Source of the DNA: Microbacterium timonense
GTDB lineage: Bacteria; Actinomycetota; Actinomycetes; Actinomycetales; Microbacteriaceae
Length of the DNA stretch: 64,000 bases
NCBI RefSeq assembly: GCF_900292075.1
Contig: NZ_OLMV01000003.1
Location: forward strand, 248,001 to 312,000
Direction: 5' to 3'
Shown here: positions 8,077 to 14,811 of the stretch, piece after piece
Layout: every line of letters begins with the position of its first letter
How positions within the stretch are numbered: the stretch's first letter is position 1
Made by a program: the position numbers and the translations under genes
The notes under the pieces: generated by a model
Told to the model about the DNA's origin: nothing
Seen by the model: the letters and a program-made list of their open reading frames with translations, nothing else
The model's database searches: none

Positions 8077-9341
8077 TCCGCGGCCGGCGGCGTGCACACC
8101 GCGGCGGCGCTGATGGCGTCGTGGTACTGCTCCGGCGTCCAGGGAAGGCCCGCTTCGGGCACCGTCTCGCCCTCCGCGGCGGGTGCCTTGGACGCGATGG
8201 CGGCGAGCTCCCACGCGAGGTACTCGCCGACGGCACCGTCGGCGGCGGAGTTGTTGAGCACGACCGCCACCGTGAGCCCGCTCTTGGCGTCGGCGAACGC
8301 GGCCGTGATGTAGCCGGGAACCTTGCCGTACTGCCCGACGAGCGAGCCGGCCATCAGCGCGCCGCCGTCGGCGGTGTACCAGGTGGGGCCGTCCGCGCTC
8401 ACCGGCAACGGCGAGGCGAACCGGTCGTCGTCGGTCACGAGCGCGCCCGAGGCCAGCGCCTGCACGTACCGGCCGAGGTCTTCGATGTCGGTGACCACGC
8501 CGGCGTCGGTGAACCCGCTGCTTCCCGACGCGGCCGTGAGATCGACAGGCTGCGCGCAGTCCAGAGCGCCCTCGGCGTTGTTGACCGACTGCCCTCCCTG
8601 CAGCGCCCCGTCCGACGGCAGGTCGCCCAGCTCCGTCGCGTCGAGGCCGAGCGGGTCGGCGACGTACGTCTGCAGCAGTTCAGCGGCGCTCGCCCCGGTG
8701 GCCCGCTGCATCGCGAGGCCGAGCAGCACATATCCGGCGTCGGAATCGCGGTAGGCGGCACCGGGTTCGGTGGACCGGGGCTGACCGAGGCCGAAGCTGG
8801 CGAGGTAGCGCGGGTCCCAGTCCCGCCCGGGATTGGTGATCCACGACGCGTACAGCTGGCCCGCGTACGACCCGATCCCCGACGTGCCGTCGCACAGCTC
8901 GAGGAGGCTGACGTCCTTCAGGTCCGGAACACCGGCCACGTACTCGGTGATGCTGTCGCCGAGCTGCACCTTGCCGTCGGCGGCGACGCCGTAGAGGATG
9001 TCGCACGTCATCGCGCGGGTGATCTTGCCGCCTCGGAACCGCAGGTCGGCGGTCACCTCTCCCCCGCCATCGGGCCGCTGCGTGCCGAGCCCGGTGACCC
9101 AGCTGCCGCTCCACGGCGCCCAGACACCGACGATGGCGCCGGACGAGCCCGTGGTCCCCATCGCATGGGTCACGGCATCCGTCAGCTGCTGGATGGTCTC
9201 GTCGGGGAAGGAGCCGTCCACCTGCGCAGGCAGGTCGGGTTCGACCGTGCCGCCGAACGAGCAGCCGGCGAGGAGCAGAGCGGACATCACGGCGCCCGAG
9301 ATCACCGCGACGGCGCGGCGACGTCTGGAGCGGATCCGCAT
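8073..9341 (-). CDS. Beta-lactamase-fold lipoprotein with degenerate catalytic motifs
   Basis: A 422-residue lipoprotein: basic n-region, hydrophobic stretch and lipobox LLLAGC (Cys27). The fold is that of class-C-like serine hydrolases (PF00144 pattern). The catalytic SxxK box, normally FRxGSxTK, reads FRGGKITR (residues 102-109), so Ser becomes Lys106 and Lys becomes Arg109. The usual YSN box reads DSD before AGYVLLG, and the HxG position near the C-terminus reads GKVPGY. I infer a non-catalytic relative that may bind peptidoglycan or another ligand at the membrane surface. ATG at 9341 follows AAGGGGGG; a GTG two codons upstream is possible. It is translationally coupled to the EamA exporter gene. 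Confidence 0.82.
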   Translation of the reverse strand: MRIRSRRRRAVAVISGAVMSALLLAGCSFGGTVEPDLPAQVDGSFPDETIQQLTDAVTHAMGTTGSSGAIVGVWAPWSGSWVTGLGTQRPDGGGEVTADLRFRGGKITRAMTCDILYGVAADGKVQLGDSITEYVAGVPDLKDVSLLELCDGTSGIGSYAGQLYASWITNPGRDWDPRYLASFGLGQPRSTEPGAAYRDSDAGYVLLGLAMQRATGASAAELLQTYVADPLGLDATELGDLPSDGALQGGQSVNNAEGALDCAQPVDLTAASGSSGFTDAGVVTDIEDLGRYVQALASGALVTDDDRFASPLPVSADGPTWYTADGGALMAGSLVGQYGKVPGYITAAFADAKSGLTVAVVLNNSAADGAVGEYLAWELAAIASKAPAAEGETVPEAGLPWTPEQYHDAISAAAVCTPPAAE

Positions 9342-9420
9342 TCTCACCCCCCTTGATGGTGCAATGCATTCAAACACACCCCGCTCGCCGCTGCCGCACG
9401 GCGGTCCGTAGGGTGTGAGC

Positions 9421-9747
9421 ATGACGCACCACTTCGACGATGCGGCGCTGACCGGAGTGCTCGGCCACATGAACGGTGAGCACGGTGACGACAACCTGCT
9501 GATCGCACGCGCGTTCGCGGCGGATGCCGGGGTGACCGGTGACGTCATCACCGGCGCGCGGATGACCGGCTTCGACGGCGACCAGGGGGTCTGGGAGGCG
9601 ACCCTCGACGACGAGTCCACGGTGTCGATCGCGGTGCCCTGGCCATCCCGTCCCATCTCGCAGCGGCCCGAGGTGCGGCGCGAGATCGTCGCACTGTACG
9701 ACGAAGCCTGCCGCCGGCTCGGGGTGGCGCCACGACCTCACGCGTGA
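9421..9747 (+). CDS. DUF2470 domain-containing protein
   Basis: A 108-residue protein beginning MTHHFDDAALTGVLGHMNGEHGDDNLLIARAF in pattern, with the conserved HMNxEH(G/A)DD segment of DUF2470, a domain found in heme-use proteins of the HugZ/HutZ type. Here it stands alone and lies 53 bases upstream of a heme oxygenase gene on the same strand, which supports a role in heme iron handling. A GTG two codons upstream (9415) is an alternative start. Confidence 0.85.
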   Translation: MTHHFDDAALTGVLGHMNGEHGDDNLLIARAFAADAGVTGDVITGARMTGFDGDQGVWEATLDDESTVSIAVPWPSRPISQRPEVRREIVALYDEACRRLGVAPRPHA

Positions 9748-9766
9748 GGGATCGGAAAACTTCTTG

Positions 9767-9785
9767 TTAGGTTCGCCTTATCTTC
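9767..9785. promoter_or_regulatory. DtxR/IdeR-like iron box upstream of heme oxygenase
   Basis: The 19 bases TTAGGTTCGCCTTATCTTC match the actinobacterial DtxR/IdeR consensus at 14 of 19 positions, including the whole TTAGGTT arm. The box overlaps a possible promoter (TTGTTA at 9764, TTAGCA at 9787). Iron-loaded repressor would then shut off heme oxygenase when iron is plentiful. This is an inference from the match and its place. Confidence 0.65.
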
Positions 9786-9800
9786 AGTTAGCATGAAGGT

Positions 9801-10457
9801 ATGAGCGACCCGATCCCCTTCTCGGCCGCGCTGCGCGAGCGCTCGAGCAGCTCGCACTCCTCCAGCGAGCACGCCGGGTTCATGGCCGACCTCATGCGAG
9901 GCGAGGGCACGCGGGAGGACTACATCGCGCTCGTCGCTCAGCACTGGTTCATCTACGAGGCTCTCGAGCGCACCGCGAACCAGATGCGCAACGACCCGGT
10001 GGCGTCGGTGTTCATCAGCGACAAGCTCACCCGGCTGCCGGCGCTCGAGGCCGACCTCGAGTTCCTCGTCGGTCCGGACTGGCGCGACCGCATCGAGCCG
10101 CTGCCGACGACACGGCGGTACGTCCAGCGCATCGACGAGGTGGGAGCCACGTGGGCCGGCGGCTTCGTGGCGCACCACTACACGCGCTACCTCGGCGACC
10201 TCTCGGGCGGGCAGTTCATCGGACGCCTGATGGCCCGCCGCTTCGGCTTCGAGACCAACGGCATCGGGTTCTACCTCTTCGAGGACATCGCCGACCCCAA
10301 GGCCTTCAAGGACGTCTACCGCGAGCAGCTCGACGCCGCGCCGTGGGATGCCGCCGAGCAGGAGCGTGTGATCGAAGAGGTCCTGCTGGCGTACCGCTTC
10401 AACATCGAGCTGTTCGACGATCTCGCGGCCGCGAAGGCGCAGGCCGAGGTCGCCTGA
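9801..10457 (+). CDS. hmuO: Biliverdin-producing heme oxygenase
   Basis: A 218-residue cytosolic enzyme that degrades heme to biliverdin, CO and ferrous iron. The proximal heme ligand is expected to be His19 in HSSSEHAGFM, matching the HxxxEH pattern of corynebacterial HmuO. The distal helix signature GDLSGGQ is present in HHYTRYLGDLSGGQ. Length fits the family (about 215). It follows a DUF2470 gene and a DtxR-like box, so the pair probably serves iron acquisition from heme under iron limitation. No heme importer genes are in the window. ATG at 9801 has GAAGG close upstream. Confidence 0.95.
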   Translation: MSDPIPFSAALRERSSSSHSSSEHAGFMADLMRGEGTREDYIALVAQHWFIYEALERTANQMRNDPVASVFISDKLTRLPALEADLEFLVGPDWRDRIEPLPTTRRYVQRIDEVGATWAGGFVAHHYTRYLGDLSGGQFIGRLMARRFGFETNGIGFYLFEDIADPKAFKDVYREQLDAAPWDAAEQERVIEEVLLAYRFNIELFDDLAAAKAQAEVA

Positions 10458-10460
10458 CCC

Positions 10461-10540
10461 CCCGGTCGTTGAGCGAGCGCAGCGAGACGAAACGCCCCCC
10501 CCCGGTCGTTGAGCGAGCGCAGCGAGACGAAACGCCCCAC
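10461..10540. repeat. Two tandem 40-bp copies of a dispersed intergenic repeat
   Basis: Two units of exactly 40 bp (10461-10500 and 10501-10540) differ only near their C-rich ends. The core reads GGTCGTTGAGCGAGCGCAGC followed by GAGACGAAACGC. A single diverged copy lies at 21443-21476 and another is buried in a gene at 25959-25999. The tandem sits between the ends of two convergent genes. It is not CRISPR-like because there are no unique spacers. Confidence 0.9.
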
Positions 10541-10554
10541 CCCCGGCGACGACC

Positions 10555-11919
10555 TCAGGATGCCGCGGCCCCGCGCACGGCGGAGGCCATGAACCGCTGC
10601 ACGTCGGGGTCGACCTGGATGTCGCGCGGCCGGAGCGGCCGCGACAGGTACAGGCCGTCCAGCGACGTGAGGCGCGAGAGGGCGACGTACGTCTGCCCGG
10701 GAGCGAAGGCGCCCGACCCGAGGTCGATGACGGCGCGATCGTAGGTCTTGCCCTGCGACTTGTGGATCGTCACCGCCCACGCCAGCCGCAGCGGGAACTG
10801 CGTGAACTCCGCGACGATGTCGCGGCTGAGCTGCTTGGATCCGGGGTCGTACGAGTAGCGGTACTTCTCCCACACCGACGGCTCGACGTCGAACTCCTCG
10901 CCTTCCACCTCCACGCGCACGGTGTCGCCCGCGATGCGGGTGACGGTGCCGATCGTGCCGTTGACCCACCGCGGCGGCTCGCCAAAGGATCCGGTGTCGT
11001 TGCGCAGGAACATCACCTGCGCCCCGACCTTGAGCTTGAGCTCGAGATCGGCGGGGTACGCGGCATCCCCCCGCCCGAAATCCCCGTTGACCTCGGCGAC
11101 GGCCGTCTGCTCCCGCCCGATCAGCTCATCGAGGTGGCGGCGGTTGATGTTGTTGACGATGTCGTTGCGGGTGGCCAGCGTGATGATGGGATGCTCGCCG
11201 TCGGCGGGATGCGGCGGCGTGCGGGCGCCTGTGTCGTTGAGGATCTGTGCGATGTCGGCCGTGACGCGTCCGTACCGCACCGCGTTGAGCATCGCCTTGA
11301 ATGCGGGATCGTTCTGACGGTGGATCTCGACGAGCTCGCGGATGTTCAACGCGGCGCCGTACGAGCCGACGTCGAGGATGCCGTCGGTGGCCGACTCGCC
11401 CACCCACACCTTGGCGTCGAAGAACCAGAAGGACCGGTAGTGGTCTCGCACGTACCGCAGTTCGTCACCCCGCGGGGGCACCGGAGCGAGCTGGTACGGG
11501 TCGCCGAACATGACGATCTGCGTGCCGCCGAAGGGCTCCGCCCGCCGGCCCCGCGCCTGCCGCAGCGCGCGGTCGATCGCGTCCATCAGGTCGGCGTTGA
11601 CCATCGAGATCTCGTCGATCACGAGCGTGTCGATGGCGTTGAGGAGCTTGCGGGTCGCGTCGGACTGCTGCTCGTCGTGTGCGCCGATGATGCCGAGCGG
11701 GAGCTTGAACAGCGAGTGGATCGTCTGGCCCTCGACGTTCAGGGCCGCCACGCCCGTGGGTGCGCACACCGCGATCTGCTTGCTGGTGTTCCACGCGAGG
11801 TGCTGCAGGAGGGTCGACTTGCCCGTTCCCGCGCGCCCGGTCACGAACACGTGCTCACGCGTGTCTTCGATGAGCCGGAACAGCGCCTCCTGCTCGGGGG
11901 ACAGCGGCGGCGTGGTCAC
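10555..11919 (-). CDS. Pif1/RecD-like superfamily 1 DNA helicase
   Basis: A 454-residue AAA-type ATPase of the Pif1 family. Walker A is GRAGTGKST (residues 28-36), Walker B is VIDEIS (Asp102-Glu103), and motif III is FGDPYQLAPV. The C-terminal UvrD-like half has TIHKSQGKTYDRAVIDLG and TYVALSRLTSLDGLYL (motifs V and VI). It is a compact 5'-to-3' helicase candidate for replication or repair intermediates. GTG at 11919 is the only reasonable start, since the ATG at 11926 is out of frame. It follows the MerR gene after a 181-base gap in which I see no gene or clear hairpin. Confidence 0.88.
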   Translation of the reverse strand: MTTPPLSPEQEALFRLIEDTREHVFVTGRAGTGKSTLLQHLAWNTSKQIAVCAPTGVAALNVEGQTIHSLFKLPLGIIGAHDEQQSDATRKLLNAIDTLVIDEISMVNADLMDAIDRALRQARGRRAEPFGGTQIVMFGDPYQLAPVPPRGDELRYVRDHYRSFWFFDAKVWVGESATDGILDVGSYGAALNIRELVEIHRQNDPAFKAMLNAVRYGRVTADIAQILNDTGARTPPHPADGEHPIITLATRNDIVNNINRRHLDELIGREQTAVAEVNGDFGRGDAAYPADLELKLKVGAQVMFLRNDTGSFGEPPRWVNGTIGTVTRIAGDTVRVEVEGEEFDVEPSVWEKYRYSYDPGSKQLSRDIVAEFTQFPLRLAWAVTIHKSQGKTYDRAVIDLGSGAFAPGQTYVALSRLTSLDGLYLSRPLRPRDIQVDPDVQRFMASAVRGAAAS

Positions 11920-12100
11920 TGATTCATGCTAACCAGCCGTGGCCTGCCGGCGACGCCCCGAGCCCGGGTCGGTGGGCAACCCGGCGGCATCCACAGGCCC
12001 GCTCCTGCACCGCCGAGCTGCGCTCGGGCGACTGGACGGAGCCCGTCGGAGTCCTGCGGATGCCTCCCGGCTGATGTCCTGAGGCGGTCAGGTCCGCTCC

Positions 12101-12526
12101 TCATTCCGCCGGTGGCTCGGCCTCCCGCCAGTGGCCGGTGCCGGCGACGACCTCGTCCATGATCGCCCGGAAGCGGGGGCACGTCGTGATGTCGTGCGAG
12201 CGGCAGCGCAGGGCGTGCTCGGTCATCCGGCGCGAACGCTCCATGTCGGCCATGCGCCGTTCGAGGTCTGCGATGTGCTCCTCCAGCACGCGGTGGCGCT
12301 CGGGCGCCTGCTCGTCCAGCAGCACGCCGATCTGCTCCAGGCTCATGCCCGCGCTCTTGCTGCGCACGATGACGCCGATCCGCACCAGGTCGTCGTCGCG
12401 ATAACGCCGGCGATCGCCACCGTCCCGCTCGGGGTGCAGCAGCCCGACGTCCTCCCAATGGCGCAGCACGTGGGTGGGCAGCGAGAACCGGGCCGCGGCA
12501 TCCCCGATCGACAGACTTGACTTCAT
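12101..12526 (-). CDS. MerR family transcriptional regulator
   Basis: A 141-residue regulator. Residues 4-75 are the MerR winged helix (SIGDAAARFSLPTHVLRHWEDVGLL, RRRYRDDDLVRIGVI). A dimerisation coiled coil with LEEHIADLERRMADMERSRR follows. The C-terminus carries Cys108 and Cys116 in LRCRSHDITTCPRF, a spacing that could sense thiols, oxidants or metal; this is inference. The gene is divergent from the flavoprotein at 12580, and its start codon lies inside a perfect palindrome, which suggests autoregulation and control of the flavoprotein. Confidence 0.9.
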   Translation of the reverse strand: MKSSLSIGDAAARFSLPTHVLRHWEDVGLLHPERDGGDRRRYRDDDLVRIGVIVRSKSAGMSLEQIGVLLDEQAPERHRVLEEHIADLERRMADMERSRRMTEHALRCRSHDITTCPRFRAIMDEVVAGTGHWREAEPPAE

Positions 12527-12540
12527 GTTGACATGAAGTC
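12519..12540. promoter_or_regulatory. 22-bp palindromic operator overlapping the MerR start codon
   Basis: Arms GACTTCATGT (12519-12528) and ACATGAAGTC (12531-12540) are exact inverted copies with TG between. The MerR ATG (12526-12524) is part of the left arm, so any bound protein would cover its translation start. The dyad lies 40 bases ahead of the divergent flavoprotein gene. Confidence 0.7.
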
Positions 12541-12579
12541 ACAGGATCGATCCCGACGCAACCCGACGAGAGGATCACC

Positions 12580-13413
12580 ATGTACGACGTCATCGTCATC
12601 GGCGGAGGCCCCGCCGGCCTGCAGGCCGCCCTCACCATCGGCCGCATGCACCGCAGCGTGCTGCTGCTGGACTCCGGCGAGTACCGCAACGCGACCGTCG
12701 AGCACGCGCACAACCTCCTCACTAACGACGGGCGCGACCCGGCGGAGCTGCGCCGTATCGCGCGCGACGAGCTCGCCGCGTATCCCGACGTCGAGGTGCG
12801 CGCCGCCGCGGTCACCGCGGTCTCCGGCAGCCTCGGCGCGTTCGAGGTCTCGACAGGCGAGGCCACCGAGCGAGCCGCGCGCCTCGTGCTGGCGACCGGG
12901 ATGCGCGACGAGCTGCCGGCGGTACCGGGGCTCGCCGAGCAGTGGGGCCGACGCGTCGCCCAGTGCCCCTTCTGCCACGGACACGAGTTCGCGGGCCGGC
13001 GCATCGGCATCCTGATCGAGGGGGAGCACGCGGCGATGATCGAGCGGATGCTGCGGCCGGTGGTCGCCTCGGCGTACCTGGCGCGCCCCGCCGATGTCGT
13101 CGCCGTCACCGACGCCGGGGACGGGCTGCAGCTGCAGCTCGCCGACGGAAGCGTGGAGCAGGTCGCCGGCATCTTCACCGCTGCCACGTCGACGCAGCGT
13201 GCCCCGTTCGCCGTGCAGCTCGGCTGCCGTCTGCTGCCCAGCGGCGGCGTGGAGATCGACGGGCTCGGCCGTACGACGGTGCCGGGTGTCTACGCGGCCG
13301 GCGACATGGCGCACACCCCCGCCGTGCCGGGACCGATGGTCTCGCTCGCGGCGGCGATCGCAGCCGGGCAACTGGCGGGGGCGAGTGCCGTGCGGGACGC
13401 GATCATGCCGTGA
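12580..13413 (+). CDS. Thioredoxin-reductase-like FAD-dependent disulfide oxidoreductase
   Basis: A 277-residue flavoprotein. FAD-binding GxGxxG is VIVIGGGPAGLQAA at the N-terminus, the redox-active disulfide is CPFCHG, and the C-terminal FAD motif is TTVPGVYAAGDMAHTP. It is about 35 residues shorter than thioredoxin reductase (about 310). The region after CPFCHGHEFAG (GRRIGILIEGEHAAMIERML) lacks the GxGxxA NADPH motif, as in the GliT/HlmI-like dithiol oxidases and related proteins. So it may oxidise a small dithiol using oxygen or another acceptor. ATG at 12580 follows AGAGGATCACC. Probably controlled by the divergent MerR gene. Confidence 0.85.
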   Translation: MYDVIVIGGGPAGLQAALTIGRMHRSVLLLDSGEYRNATVEHAHNLLTNDGRDPAELRRIARDELAAYPDVEVRAAAVTAVSGSLGAFEVSTGEATERAARLVLATGMRDELPAVPGLAEQWGRRVAQCPFCHGHEFAGRRIGILIEGEHAAMIERMLRPVVASAYLARPADVVAVTDAGDGLQLQLADGSVEQVAGIFTAATSTQRAPFAVQLGCRLLPSGGVEIDGLGRTTVPGVYAAGDMAHTPAVPGPMVSLAAAIAAGQLAGASAVRDAIMP

Positions 13414-13490
13414 GTCGGTCTTGGGACTCCGAGTCCACAGATTCTCGTTTCCACAGGGGCCTCCCGGTCGCTGGTTTCTAAACTGGTGGC

Positions 13491-14651
13491 GTGGACCAAG
13501 GGGCGGTGGACACGGCATCCGGTCGCGCGAACGCGCCATCGGGGCAGGAGTCGAGCCTCCGAAGCGCGCCGCCCGCGTCCGCCACCGCGTCGGTCCAGCC
13601 ACCGCGCAAGCCCCGCAGGCGCGGGCAACTCGCGGTCGATCTGACACTCCTCGCCGTCGTCGGGGCACTCCTCGTCGCTGCCGTCTTCGCCGCGTGGGGC
13701 GTGATCGAGCGGCAGTTCTACAGTCCCGCCGCTTTCGTCGAGCGTTACGTCGAGCTCCTTGCCGACGGGCGCGCGGCCGACGCCCTCGCCGTCCCGGGGG
13801 TCGCGGTGAGCTCCGCCGAGCTCGAGGCGGCGGGGCTTCCGCCGACCGCGTCCGATGCGCTCCTGCGCAGCGCCGCCCTCGCTCCGATCTCCGACATCCG
13901 GGTCGTGTCACAGGAGCAGGATGCCGACATCACGCGAGTGACGATCGACTACCGCGCGCGCGGCTACGACGGTCGCACGACGTTCGCCGTGGAGCGCGAC
14001 GGCGCGATCGGCCTCGCCCCGACCTGGCGCTTCGCCACCAGCCCGCTGGCCGTCATGAATCTCGCGGTGACGGGCTCGATGCGGTTCGACATGAACGGCT
14101 TCGAGGTCGACAAGCGCCAAGTGTCACCGGAGGGGGTGGATGCCGACCCGCTGGCTCCTGTGTCACTGCTGGTCTTCTCCCCGGGCCTGTATTCGGTGTC
14201 GGTCGACACGGCCATCTCGAGCACCCCGGGCGTGGCCGTGCTCTCCGACAGCCCGTTCCGGGCGATCCCGGTCAGCGTGCAGGCGCAGCCGACCGAGGAG
14301 TTCCTGACCGTCGTGCAGGAGAAGGTCGAGGAGTTCCTCTCCGCGTGCGCCACCCAGCAGGTGCTGCAGCCGACGGCGTGCCCCTTCGGCTTCTTCGTGC
14401 AGGACCGCATCGATTCGCTGCCGACCTGGTCGATCGTGCAGCAGCCGGAAGTCGCGGTCGAGCCCGACGGGGCGGACTGGTCCATCCTTCCGGCCGAGGC
14501 CGTCGCGCACATCGAGGTGAAGATCCGCTCCCTCTTCGACGGGCGGGTCCGCTCCGTCAGCGAGGACATCCCGTTCATCGTCAAGGGCAAGATCAGCGTG
14601 CGCCCCGATGGCACCGCGTCGATCGTGGTGACAGGCCCCGACACAACCTGA
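13491..14651 (+). CDS. Conserved hypothetical membrane-anchored protein
   Basis: A 386-residue protein of unknown function. Residues 1-45 are Pro/Ser/Arg-rich and cytoplasmic, one transmembrane helix spans about 48-70 (LAVDLTLLAVVGALLVAAVF), and the rest is predicted to be outside the membrane. The exported part contains a pair of Cys residues about 11 apart (CATQQVLQPTAC) that could form a disulfide. Two tandem beta-rich modules seem likely. GTG at 13491 is the start. It follows the flavoprotein by 77 bases on the same strand but no functional tie is evident. Confidence 0.75.
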   Translation: MDQGAVDTASGRANAPSGQESSLRSAPPASATASVQPPRKPRRRGQLAVDLTLLAVVGALLVAAVFAAWGVIERQFYSPAAFVERYVELLADGRAADALAVPGVAVSSAELEAAGLPPTASDALLRSAALAPISDIRVVSQEQDADITRVTIDYRARGYDGRTTFAVERDGAIGLAPTWRFATSPLAVMNLAVTGSMRFDMNGFEVDKRQVSPEGVDADPLAPVSLLVFSPGLYSVSVDTAISSTPGVAVLSDSPFRAIPVSVQAQPTEEFLTVVQEKVEEFLSACATQQVLQPTACPFGFFVQDRIDSLPTWSIVQQPEVAVEPDGADWSILPAEAVAHIEVKIRSLFDGRVRSVSEDIPFIVKGKISVRPDGTASIVVTGPDTT

Positions 14652-14741
14652 TCTCGGCGCCGCCCCGGCGCGGTGCGGCATCCTGCCCCTCGGCCGGTGC
14701 GGCATCCTGCGGCTTCATGCGCGGCGCAACCGAGGGAATCT

Positions 14742-14801
14742 GCCGATCAGAGGGCGTTCGCGACGAATCGGCCCTCGCGAGTGCAGATCTCCTCTGATCG
14801 G
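14742..14801. terminator. Overlapping alternative hairpins between convergent genes
   Basis: CCGATCAGAGG (14742-14752) pairs exactly with CCTCTGATCGG (14791-14801). A second stem, GAGGGC (14749-14754) with GCCCTC (14771-14776), competes for the same left arm. The element lies between the ends of the anchored protein and CopD-CtaG genes, so a bidirectional transcription stop is plausible. No U-tract is seen. Confidence 0.45.
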
Positions 14802-14811
14802 CCGCGGGCGG

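Noticed and set aside
9415..10457. Complete heme uptake operon
   Set aside because: Only DUF2470 and heme oxygenase are present; no heme-binding or permease gene is adjacent.
10461..10540. CRISPR-like array
   Set aside because: The two units abut with no unique spacer, there are only two, and no cas gene is present.
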